From Pseudoruegeria sp. SK021 (GTDB taxonomy: Bacteria; Pseudomonadota; Alphaproteobacteria; Rhodobacterales; Rhodobacteraceae), in the NCBI RefSeq assembly GCF_002119405.1, contig NZ_MTBG01000006.1, positions 62,001 through 126,000 of the forward strand: 64,000 nucleotides of DNA, read 5' to 3'. The notes under the pieces are model-generated. The model was given only the letters and a program-made list of their open reading frames with translations, had not been told where the DNA came from and ran no database searches. The translations under genes were made by a program, and so were the position numbers. Below are positions 26,977-34,641 of the stretch, piece after piece. How positions within the stretch are numbered: position 1 is the first letter of the stretch; each line of letters opens with the position of its first letter.

Positions 26977-28347
26977 TCAGTAATTATACGCGTCATAGAT
27001 GCGGGTCAGATCCCCGTTCCAGTCGCCGTGGTAATGTTCCAACAACTCGTCGGCGGGAACCCGGCCAGTTTCGACGCTTTCTTGAAGCGCATTCAGGAAA
27101 TGGGTCTCGTCCGCGACCAAACCCCCAGCACCGGGAATTGCTCGCGCCTTGAGGCCAGACTGGGCGATCGCCAACACCTCACGGGCAATGTCGAGCATCG
27201 ATTGCCCCCCGACTTTGGCTTGCAGCCCGTCTTTCGCCGCCGCCACCCGCCATTCTTCGCGGGTTTCAGCGTCCCAAGACTTGCCCACATCCCAAGCCGC
27301 ATCCAGCGCACTTTGATCATAGGTCAAACCGACCCAAAAGGCTGGAAGCGCGCAAAGGCGCCGCCAAGGTCCGCCATCCGCCCCCCGCATTTCGATGAAT
27401 TTCTTCAAGCGTGCTTCGGGGAAAATAGTGGTCAGATGGTCGGCCCAATCACTTAGAGTCGGCACCTCGCCCGGCAAGGCTGGCAACTGGCCTTTCAGGA
27501 AATCCCGGAAGGACTGCCCAAGCGCGTTGATATAGCGCCCGTCGCGATAGACGAAATACATCGGCACATCCAAGGCATAGTCGACCCATGCCTCAAAGCC
27601 GAACCCGTCCTCGAACACAAAGGGCAGCATGCCAGTGCGGGCAGGATCGAGATCGCGCCAAATGCGCGAGCGCCAGCTTTTCAGCCCGTTGGGCTTGCCG
27701 TCAAAGAACGGCGAATTGGCAAAGAGCGCGGTCGCAACCGGCTGAAGCGCCAAAGCCACGCGCAGCTTTTGCACCATGTCGGGTTCGGAGGCGAAATCCA
27801 GATTTACCTGCACGGTGCAGGTCCGATACATCATCTGGGTCCCATGCGTGCCAACCCGGCCCATGTAATCCGTCATCAACCGGTAGCGCCCTTTCGGCAT
27901 TACCGGCATTTTCTCATGGCTCCAGATCGGCGCGGCACCCAGACCAATGAACCCGGCCCCGATGGTGTCTGCGACCTGCTTCACTTCGCGCAGGTGGCTG
28001 TTCACCTCGTCACAGGTTTCATGAATTGACATCAACGGCGCACCGGACAGTTCCAGTTGCCCGCCCGGTTCTAGACTGACATTTGCACCGTCTTTTTCCA
28101 GACCGATGATGTTGTCGCCTTCCAGGACCGGCGTCCAGCCAAACCCGTCGCGCAACCCTTCAAGCATGGCGCGGATCGACCGGGGACCATCATAGGGCAA
28201 GGGATTCAGCGTATCGTGGCAATAGCCGAACTTTTCGTGCTCGGTGCCAATGCGCCAGTCCGTACGTGGCTTGCACCCTTCGGCCAGATATTCGGCAAGC
28301 GCCGTCGCCGAGGTGACAGGCCCCCCACCCGTTTGCGGAATCGACAT
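26977..28347 (-). CDS. gshA: Glutamate-cysteine ligase, plant/alphaproteobacterial type
   Basis: First step of glutathione synthesis. 456 residues of the GCS2-like plant-type family: RIGTEHEKFGY near residue 36, EPGGQLELSGAP near 95, GLGAAPIWSHEKMPVMPKGRY and a long C-terminal catalytic half with EMRGADGGPW. AAGGACG precedes ATG 28347. It heads gshA-kefF-kefB on the minus strand, placing glutathione synthesis next to a glutathione-gated efflux system. The upstream membrane-protein gene is 128 bases away and may belong to the same transcript. Confidence 0.95.
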   Translation of the reverse strand: MSIPQTGGGPVTSATALAEYLAEGCKPRTDWRIGTEHEKFGYCHDTLNPLPYDGPRSIRAMLEGLRDGFGWTPVLEGDNIIGLEKDGANVSLEPGGQLELSGAPLMSIHETCDEVNSHLREVKQVADTIGAGFIGLGAAPIWSHEKMPVMPKGRYRLMTDYMGRVGTHGTQMMYRTCTVQVNLDFASEPDMVQKLRVALALQPVATALFANSPFFDGKPNGLKSWRSRIWRDLDPARTGMLPFVFEDGFGFEAWVDYALDVPMYFVYRDGRYINALGQSFRDFLKGQLPALPGEVPTLSDWADHLTTIFPEARLKKFIEMRGADGGPWRRLCALPAFWVGLTYDQSALDAAWDVGKSWDAETREEWRVAAAKDGLQAKVGGQSMLDIAREVLAIAQSGLKARAIPGAGGLVADETHFLNALQESVETGRVPADELLEHYHGDWNGDLTRIYDAYNY

Positions 28348-28475
28348 GCAGACGTCCTTTTCAAAGCGCAGACCCAATCGGGAAGTAAACGGCCCGCAGC
28401 GCTGGTACAACCCCGGGGACCGGGACCATCGGTAACTTACTTGTTCGGCGCCGTCGACGTCACCGTCCGCGCATT

Positions 28476-29018
28476 TCAGCCAAGGTCAATCAGACGTGAA
28501 CTGGCGGTCTGCGCCTTTGCCGGGCGCTGCCAGACGATCTGGGTCACCCGGCCGGGGGCATTCAGCGCGCGCAGCATCCGTTCGGTATGAATGTCGGGCA
28601 ATTGCGAAAAGGCGTCAAACAACGCCTCGGCCCCTTTCGCCGTCACGGGAATATGCAAATCCGGCCCCGCATCGTGCCGCAGACACCAATGCAATGGCGT
28701 GCCGGTGGGATCCAAGTGCAGCGAGCGCAGTTGATCAAGTGCAACCACGCCGCCCTCAAGCGGCCCGAAATACGCCACTTGAGCCTCGGTCACCTGCACA
28801 ACACCCGGACCATCGCCGCGCACCCGAAACCGCAGCCGCTGGACACCCAGAAAGGCAATGGCACAGCCCAGCAGGCCAAGCATGACGCCGGGGAGGCGAC
28901 CTAAGGCAAAGCTGTTCAGCATCCAGATGAGACCGACAAGGGCAATCGCCGCCCCCACCAGTAACTCTCGGGCGTTTCTAGCCTTGGCCCACACCTCGGG
29001 ACGAATCATACCGGACAT
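28476..29018 (-). CDS. Conserved membrane protein, unknown function
   Basis: 180 residues: two adjacent membrane segments (about 19-38 and 42-60), then a soluble beta-rich domain of about 110 residues resembling a PH-like fold (VVQVTEAQVAYFGPLEGGVVALDQL). GAGGGAG precedes the ATG at 29018. It lies between rsmE (31 bases upstream) and gshA on the same strand. No catalytic motif seen. The hydrophobic hairpin plus PH-like domain suggests an inner-membrane protein facing the cytoplasm. Confidence 0.7.
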   Translation of the reverse strand: MSGMIRPEVWAKARNARELLVGAAIALVGLIWMLNSFALGRLPGVMLGLLGCAIAFLGVQRLRFRVRGDGPGVVQVTEAQVAYFGPLEGGVVALDQLRSLHLDPTGTPLHWCLRHDAGPDLHIPVTAKGAEALFDAFSQLPDIHTERMLRALNAPGRVTQIVWQRPAKAQTASSRLIDLG

Positions 29019-29049
29019 CGATCACTCCCTCGCCGCTGCGGTCCTTTGG

Positions 29050-29829
29050 TTATGTAAGGTCTTCGGTTGCCGCGGCCAATGGGTGGTCACCGCCAGCGCT
29101 GTGCCAGTCCCCAAGCGCGGCTTGCCATAGGGTCAATGCGGCAACCGCCGCCGTATCCGCCCGCAAAATCCGTGGCCCAAGGCTGACCGCCCGCGCTTGC
29201 GGCATCGCCGCCAATCGCGTCCGTTCAGCCGGACTGAACCCACCCTCAGGCCCGATTAGGATCGCACCGGGCGTGCCTTTGGCAAACACCTCGGCGACCG
29301 ATGAGGACGGTCCTGCCAGCGTTTCATCGCAAAACATCAGGTGCCGGTCCGCGGGCCATTGCGCCAGCACGGCCTCTAGGCGCACCAGATCCGCCACGTC
29401 GGGAACCACCGTGCCACCGCATTGTTCGGCGGCTTCCACCGCATGCGCCTGAAGCCGGTCGCGGCGAATACGGTCCGCATTGGTGTGATCGGTCTGCACC
29501 GGAAGAATCCGCGCGGCCCCAAGTTCGGTAGCTTTTTCGACAATGAAATCCGTGCGTGCTTTCTTGATCGGCGCGAATAGCAGCCAAAGATCCGGCGGCG
29601 ATTGAACCGGCCTGACCTGCGTCCGGCAGATCAACGTGCCGCCGCGCCGGTCAGCTTGGCTGACCTCGGCCAAAAATTCGCCCGATACCCCGTCGAACAG
29701 CAACAATGCGTCCCCGACGGACAGTCGCATGACCCCGAACAAGTAATGGGCCTGATCCCGGGTCAAGGGAACTGTTTGCCCTTCCCCCAACGGGTGCTCT
29801 ACATACAATCTGATTTTGGCGCTGCGCAT
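29050..29829 (-). CDS. rsmE: 16S rRNA (uracil(1498)-N3)-methyltransferase
   Basis: 259-residue SPOUT methyltransferase modifying U1498 of 16S rRNA. IRLYVEHPLGEG and DQAHYLFGVMRLSVGD form the PUA-like N-terminal domain; the knot motifs are ATELGAARILPV, AILIGPEGGFSPAE and VSLGPRILRADTAAVAAL. Start at ATG 29829 with AAGG five bases upstream; the open frame to 30081 is a shadow of ubiA. Its start codon lies 11 bases from that of ubiA on the opposite strand. Confidence 0.95.
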   Translation of the reverse strand: MRSAKIRLYVEHPLGEGQTVPLTRDQAHYLFGVMRLSVGDALLLFDGVSGEFLAEVSQADRRGGTLICRTQVRPVQSPPDLWLLFAPIKKARTDFIVEKATELGAARILPVQTDHTNADRIRRDRLQAHAVEAAEQCGGTVVPDVADLVRLEAVLAQWPADRHLMFCDETLAGPSSSVAEVFAKGTPGAILIGPEGGFSPAERTRLAAMPQARAVSLGPRILRADTAAVAALTLWQAALGDWHSAGGDHPLAAATEDLT

Positions 29830-29840
29830 GGGACCTTGGT

Positions 29841-30803
29841 ATGACCGTTCGACCAGAAACACCAGCGGCTCCGGTCGCCGATGCCATCCACGGAAACTGG
29901 GTGGATCACCGGGCACCCGCATGGACCCGGCCCTATCTTCGCTTGTCGCGGGCTGACCGCCCCATCGGCACGTGGCTGCTGTTGTTACCCTGTTGGTGGG
30001 CAACGCTGTTGGCCGCAGCCTCCAGCACCGGTGCGAACTGGCGCATGGCATGGATCCTGCTGGGCTGTTCGCTTGGGGCATGGCTGATGCGCGGCGCGGG
30101 CTGCACGTGGAACGACATCACCGACCGCCACATCGACGGACGCGTCGCGCGCACTCGGTCCCGGCCGATCCCCTCCGGTCAGGTCTCCGTTTCGGGTGCG
30201 GTCATCTGGATGGGGCTGCAAGCGCTGGTCGCCTTCGGCATACTTCTGACGTTCAGCACCACCGCCATTTTGTTGGGAATCGGGTCGCTGGCCTTGGTGG
30301 CAATCTATCCGTTCGCCAAGCGCTTTACATGGTGGCCGCAAATCTTCCTTGGTCTCGCGTTCAACTGGGGCGCCGTGCTGGCATGGACAGCACAAGATGG
30401 CCGCCTCGGCTGGCCAGCCGTGTTCCTCTATATCGGGGGCATTTTCTGGACGCTGTTTTACGACACGATCTATGCGCACCAAGACAAAGAAGACGACGCG
30501 CTGATCGGAGTGAAATCCACTGCACGCCTGTTCGGAAACCGGACCGGCCTGTGGCTCTGGCGGTTTCAGATCGCCACGGTTGCTTGCTTGGCCATCGCGG
30601 TCGGGATGGCGTTTGGACCGGGCGGCGCGACCGCTCCGCTGCTGACCTCCTTGGCTGGCGTCGCCGGCGTTGGCATGCATCTGGCATGGCAATTGCGCGG
30701 CCTCGACACTGACAATACCGACGCCTGTTTGCGTATTTTTCGATCCAACCGCGACACCGGCCTGATCCTTGCGCTGTTTTTCGCCGTTGCCGTGGCGCTT
30801 TGA
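29841..30803 (+). CDS. ubiA: 4-hydroxybenzoate polyprenyltransferase
   Basis: Inner-membrane enzyme that attaches the polyprenyl tail to 4-hydroxybenzoate in ubiquinone synthesis. 320 residues, about eight or nine membrane segments. The two aspartate-rich prenyl-diphosphate motifs are NDITDRHIDGRVARTRSRP from residue 91 and DTIYAHQDKEDD in the second half. The start is ATG 29841, the only one fitting the family N-terminus. Divergent from rsmE with overlapping promoter regions. Confidence 0.95.
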   Translation: MTVRPETPAAPVADAIHGNWVDHRAPAWTRPYLRLSRADRPIGTWLLLLPCWWATLLAAASSTGANWRMAWILLGCSLGAWLMRGAGCTWNDITDRHIDGRVARTRSRPIPSGQVSVSGAVIWMGLQALVAFGILLTFSTTAILLGIGSLALVAIYPFAKRFTWWPQIFLGLAFNWGAVLAWTAQDGRLGWPAVFLYIGGIFWTLFYDTIYAHQDKEDDALIGVKSTARLFGNRTGLWLWRFQIATVACLAIAVGMAFGPGGATAPLLTSLAGVAGVGMHLAWQLRGLDTDNTDACLRIFRSNRDTGLILALFFAVAVAL

Positions 30804-30867
30804 TTGCACAGCGGCGCAGGTCTGCGTAAACACACCTCATCTAAAACGGAGCGTCGAAACTGTCCGC

Positions 30868-32745
30868 ATGCGTTCTACTGCAAAGACCTCGCTTCGCCTT
30901 TTGTCCTTCTGTGCTGCGGCATTCGGAAGTGTCTGGATTGGCACCCGCATCGCAGACGATCTTGAATGGCGCAGTCTTGCCGCTGTCAGCAACGCGCTGG
31001 CGGAGGCAGGCTATCCATGGGCGACCGTGACGACTGACGGGGTAATTGCGCGTATTAGCGGCGAGGCCCCGGACGAGGCCAGCCGGTTCCGTGTGATGAC
31101 CACCGCCAGCGCAGTTCTTAACCCGGTCAATCTGCGGGATGGCATGACCGTCGTCGAAGTCTCGACGCTTCCGCCGCCACAGCTTCGGCTGGAACTTCTG
31201 CGCAGCGGAAATGCCTTGACCATTCACGGCCTGATTCCGGCAACGACTGACGATGCGCTGACGCTGGCACAGCAGATCACTGCGCTGAAGCCCGATCTAC
31301 GCCTGTCCGATCTGGTAGCACCCGTCGATCTTGCCGCTCCCGAGGGATGGCCTGAAACCCTTGCCGCCAGCCTCACCGCTATGGCTGCGCTGGACAACAG
31401 CCGCGTCCTGCTCACCCCCGATGCGATTCAGATCTCAGGGCTGGCTCCCGCCACCCTGTCGCTCTCCGCCTTCGACGCAAAGTTGCGGGCCATGCTGCCT
31501 CCCGGCGTTTCGCTGTCGCTTGATCTTCGGGCGCCGCGCAAAGTCGTCTCACCGTTCATTGCGCGGTTTCGCTTGACCCCTGAAGGCGGCGTTACCGAAG
31601 CCTGCGCAGCAAATACCGACTCTGGCCGCCAAATGATCGAGGCCGCAGCCGCAGCAGCCGGTATCGACGTTGTTGGCCGTTGCGCGGTCGTACTGGGCGC
31701 ACCGGATGCATCATGGGATCAGGTCGTGGTGACAGGGTTGAATAAACTGGCCGCAATGGGTGACGGAACCCTGACGCTGTCCGATTTGCAACTGACCTTG
31801 GTCCCTGGCCCCGCCGCCGAGCCGGTTCTCACAGAGACCGCCCTTGAGGATCTTGAAAGCAGTATCCCGGGCATTTTCAGCGTCAATGTGCCGATCGGCC
31901 TGGCGGATCCGGCAGAGGGCGCGGAGTCGGAACTGGAATTTCGCGCAAGCCGCAATGAGGATGGCGCGGTGATCATTCACGGCCCCCTACCGGATCGTGA
32001 CAGTATCGCTGTGGTGCAAAGTCTGGCACGGGCACAATTCCATTCCGAAAGCCTCTCGCTGGATTTGCGGCAACAAGCCGGGCTGCCAGACAAATGGACC
32101 CTGCGCATTCTGGCTGCACTGGATCAGTTTTCCGCCATCGAAGAAGGCAGCTTATCGGTGTCACCGTCGATGATCGAAATCGATGGAACAAGCGGTTCCA
32201 AAGCCGCGTCAACCGAAATTGCAGCCGGTCTGACAGCGGCGCTTGGAATGGGAGATCCGTTCAGACTGAAGATCGATTACGACCGCTTGCTGGATCCGAT
32301 TGCCGCTCTGCCCAGCCCGCAGGAATGCATCGACCGCGTCCGGGCGATCCAGTCCGAAACGAAAATCACCTTCGCCCCAGGTTCAGTCGAGCTAGATGCT
32401 GCCTCATCTGCAATCGTTCGGAAGATCGCTGATGTCTTGCGGAAATGCTCTGATGTCCCGATTGAGATTGGCGGCCATACCGACAGCCAAGGCCGGGATG
32501 AAATGAACGAAAAACTCAGCCAGCAACGTGCCGACGCGGTGTTGCGGGCATTGATCGCCCAAAGGGTGTTGTCGGCGAATCTGACGGCGAAGGGCTATGG
32601 CGAAGCGCGCCCCGATGCTGACAATGGCACAGCAGATGGACGCGAAGCCAACCGGCGGATTGAGTTCGCCCTGCTTGGCACATCTCAGACTGAAGACGAC
32701 GCGCCCACATCGAACCCGACGGAGCCCGAAAATGGACCGAACTGA
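30868..32745 (+). CDS. OmpA-family outer-membrane protein
   Basis: 625 residues. An N-terminal export signal or anchor covers about 1-30, and a long region of roughly 470 residues holds repeated alpha/beta units that look like BON or related modules (EAGYPWATVTTDGVIARISG, LEDLESSIPGIFSVNVPIG). The C-terminal OmpA/MotB peptidoglycan-binding domain runs from about 505 to 615 (ITFAPGSVELD, GGHTDSQG, LSQQRADAV, GYGEARP). Likely tethers the envelope to peptidoglycan. ATG 30868 gives a signal-like N-terminus; its ribosome binding site is weak. The next gene overlaps its end by 14 bases. Confidence 0.85.
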   Translation: MRSTAKTSLRLLSFCAAAFGSVWIGTRIADDLEWRSLAAVSNALAEAGYPWATVTTDGVIARISGEAPDEASRFRVMTTASAVLNPVNLRDGMTVVEVSTLPPPQLRLELLRSGNALTIHGLIPATTDDALTLAQQITALKPDLRLSDLVAPVDLAAPEGWPETLAASLTAMAALDNSRVLLTPDAIQISGLAPATLSLSAFDAKLRAMLPPGVSLSLDLRAPRKVVSPFIARFRLTPEGGVTEACAANTDSGRQMIEAAAAAAGIDVVGRCAVVLGAPDASWDQVVVTGLNKLAAMGDGTLTLSDLQLTLVPGPAAEPVLTETALEDLESSIPGIFSVNVPIGLADPAEGAESELEFRASRNEDGAVIIHGPLPDRDSIAVVQSLARAQFHSESLSLDLRQQAGLPDKWTLRILAALDQFSAIEEGSLSVSPSMIEIDGTSGSKAASTEIAAGLTAALGMGDPFRLKIDYDRLLDPIAALPSPQECIDRVRAIQSETKITFAPGSVELDAASSAIVRKIADVLRKCSDVPIEIGGHTDSQGRDEMNEKLSQQRADAVLRALIAQRVLSANLTAKGYGEARPDADNGTADGREANRRIEFALLGTSQTEDDAPTSNPTEPENGPN

Positions 32746-33070
32746 CATTATCTTCGCCACTGCGATCTTGTTATTTGTCGCGTTCTCGGTTGGGTTCCTC
32801 ACCAACTGGATTATCAGCCGCGTGTCGCATGTGTCGAAAGACGATCTTGGCGAACTGGACCGGATGGCAGAGGCGCTGCACCACGCTGAAGAAGCCCGCG
32901 ATGCTGCCATCGCCCGCCAAGAAGACGTTGAAGGCCGGTTGCGGCGCCGACTCGCCCAATCGGATGCTGAATTGAAGGCGGCGATGGAAGGGCTGCGCGA
33001 CGCGCGGGCCAATGCCGATGAACTTCGGGCATTTATTTCCTCTGCCAACATGGGCAATGGGCACCGATAA
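32732..33070 (+). CDS. Small membrane-anchored coiled-coil protein
   Basis: 112 residues: one N-terminal membrane segment (about 6-26) followed by a charged heptad-like helix (about 35-100) with many Glu, Ala and Arg residues, consistent with a coiled coil on one side of the membrane. GGAG lies seven bases before ATG 32732. The 14-base overlap with the OmpA-family gene implies coupled translation and a shared envelope role. Function unknown. Confidence 0.7.
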   Translation: MDRTDIIFATAILLFVAFSVGFLTNWIISRVSHVSKDDLGELDRMAEALHHAEEARDAAIARQEDVEGRLRRRLAQSDAELKAAMEGLRDARANADELRAFISSANMGNGHR

Positions 33071-33090
33071 TATCGCGCGGACTGGCCCCG

Positions 33091-33543
33091 TCAGCGCCAG
33101 CGAGTTAAGGCCTGTTCATCCTCTGAACGGGCCGCGACCCAGCCCTGAGTGTCGGACGTCACTTCTTTCTTCCAGAAAGGCGCCCGCGACTTGAGATAAT
33201 CCATCAAGAACTCGGCGGCTTCAAATGCAGCACTACGGTGGGCCGCAGCTGTCGCAACCATCATGATGGGCTCGCCGGGGACCAATGGCCCAAAGCGGTG
33301 AATTACCAGCGCATCCAACAATGACCAGCGCGACATCGCCTCTTGGCCGATCTCGGCCAGGGCGAGTTCGGTCATCCCGGGATAATGTTCGATTTCCATT
33401 CGGACGAGGCTGCCGTCGGGCCGGTTTCGGACAACCCCCGAGAACGTCACAATGGCGCCCGCTTCGGCGCCGCCAAGATGGTCCGTGAAGCGATTAAGTT
33501 CTATCCCCGGATCGAAAGGGCTGGATTGAACCCGGACATCCAT
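33091..33543 (-). CDS. moaE: Molybdopterin synthase catalytic subunit MoaE
   Basis: 150-residue large subunit that transfers sulfur from MoaD thiocarboxylate to precursor Z in molybdenum cofactor synthesis. Characteristic motifs: GAIVTFSGVVRN near residue 30, LEIEHYPGM-like MEIEHYPGM near 52, IHRFGPLVPGE near 85, VATAAAHRSAAFEAAEFLMDYLKSRAPFWKKE near 98-130 with the active-site lysines. ATG 33543 starts one base after the moaD stop; GTG 33552 is an alternative. End of the pgsA-moaD-moaE operon. Confidence 0.96.
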   Translation of the reverse strand: MDVRVQSSPFDPGIELNRFTDHLGGAEAGAIVTFSGVVRNRPDGSLVRMEIEHYPGMTELALAEIGQEAMSRWSLLDALVIHRFGPLVPGEPIMMVATAAAHRSAAFEAAEFLMDYLKSRAPFWKKEVTSDTQGWVAARSEDEQALTRWR

Positions 33544-33544
33544 T

Positions 33545-33793
33545 TCAGCCACCGGTCATGGGCGGGAAAAAGGCGACTTCGCGTACATCGGTCAAGGACG
33601 CGTTAAAATCCGTTAGAACCTGATCTGCAGCGACACGGATCGCCGTCAGATCCGAAAATGCCATCGCATAGCGGTCATCCCGCGCCGCCAATTCCGCCAC
33701 AAGATCGGCAATGGTTGCGGCACGTGTCTCAATCCGTTCTTTTGGCAGTCCGATGCGTTCGCGCACCCACGCGAAGTAGAGAACGTCGATCAT
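33545..33793 (-). CDS. moaD: Molybdopterin synthase sulfur carrier subunit MoaD
   Basis: 82-residue ubiquitin-fold protein ending in the required Gly-Gly (MTGG), which is activated as a thiocarboxylate. Begins IDVLYFAWVRERIG, a family signature. It overlaps the end of pgsA by four bases (ATGA) and is followed by moaE one base after its stop, so the three are a single operon. Confidence 0.96.
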   Translation of the reverse strand: MIDVLYFAWVRERIGLPKERIETRAATIADLVAELAARDDRYAMAFSDLTAIRVAADQVLTDFNASLTDVREVAFFPPMTGG

Positions 33794-34461
33794 CCGCGAC
33801 CATCCTCACGCAGAAACGGCAGAGCCTTCACGAAATAATCGATGCCCGTGATAGCGGTCAGAACCGCAGCCAGCCAGAAGCAGACCACTCCACACAAGCC
33901 CGTCAGCCAACCGGACTGCGCAACCCACCAGACGTAATTCCAACCGCTCGGTCCGGCGTCCATCGCCAGCGCGTAATCGTCCGATGACAGCGCATAGAAA
34001 AGCGAGGCATGTTCTTCTTGCAATCCGAGGCTGAGCAACAGAAGCGTGATCGCCACCATTTGAACCGTGGTTTTCCACTTGGCAAGCTTGGTCACTTTAA
34101 GGGTGCTGGCATCCGCGCCAAGAAACTCTCGCAGACCTGACACGAACACTTCTCGAAACAGAATCACCGCTGCGGGCACGACCAATAGCGGGTCCAACCC
34201 AGAGAGGGCCACCACGACGGTCAGGGCGATAATCACCATGGCCTTGTCCGCGATGGGATCAAGCATCGTCCCAAATCGGCTTTGGAGATGCCATCCGCGC
34301 GCGATATAGCCATCAAACCAATCGGTGATCGCAGCTCCGACGAACAGGGCGAGGGCGATCCAATCGGCTGTGGGACGCGCAAAGATCACGAACACCAAGG
34401 CGACACAGGGTGCAGCCAGCAGTCGGAACACGGTCAGAATATTGGGAATGGTCCATCTCAT
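33790..34461 (-). CDS. pgsA: CDP-diacylglycerol-glycerol-3-phosphate 3-phosphatidyltransferase
   Basis: Inner-membrane enzyme making phosphatidylglycerophosphate, the committed step to phosphatidylglycerol. 223 residues, about five membrane segments, with the CDP-alcohol phosphotransferase motif D-x2-D-G-x2-A-R-x8-G-x3-D-x3-D at Asp47 to Asp72 (TDWFDGYIARG ... GTMLDPIADK). ATG 34461 gives the family N-terminus (RWTIPNILTVFRL). First gene of pgsA-moaD-moaE. In many relatives uvrC sits directly upstream; here uvrC is 12.6 kb away. Confidence 0.95.
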   Translation of the reverse strand: MRWTIPNILTVFRLLAAPCVALVFVIFARPTADWIALALFVGAAITDWFDGYIARGWHLQSRFGTMLDPIADKAMVIIALTVVVALSGLDPLLVVPAAVILFREVFVSGLREFLGADASTLKVTKLAKWKTTVQMVAITLLLLSLGLQEEHASLFYALSSDDYALAMDAGPSGWNYVWWVAQSGWLTGLCGVVCFWLAAVLTAITGIDYFVKALPFLREDGRG

Positions 34462-34595
34462 ACGAACACATCTATCGAAAAGGTGGCGGCCCCGAAAGAC
34501 CAAGATGCAGCGGCGTACCCACTGTTTGGCCCATCGGCAATGCCGGACCCAGATAGGCAGGGTCCGGAGTTAGATCGGTCAGTCACTGACGTTGT

Positions 34596-34627
34596 GCGCC
34601 GATCGGATCGCAAGGTCCGATCGGCGC
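34596..34627. terminator. 12-bp perfect hairpin after the TPR protein gene
   Basis: GCGCCGATCGGA and TCCGATCGGCGC form a perfect stem around an eight-base loop, 15 bases past the stop codon of the PrsT-like gene on the minus strand. No T-run follows, so termination is inferred from position and stability. Confidence 0.6.
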
Positions 34628-34641
34628 AGCCGCGATGGCTC

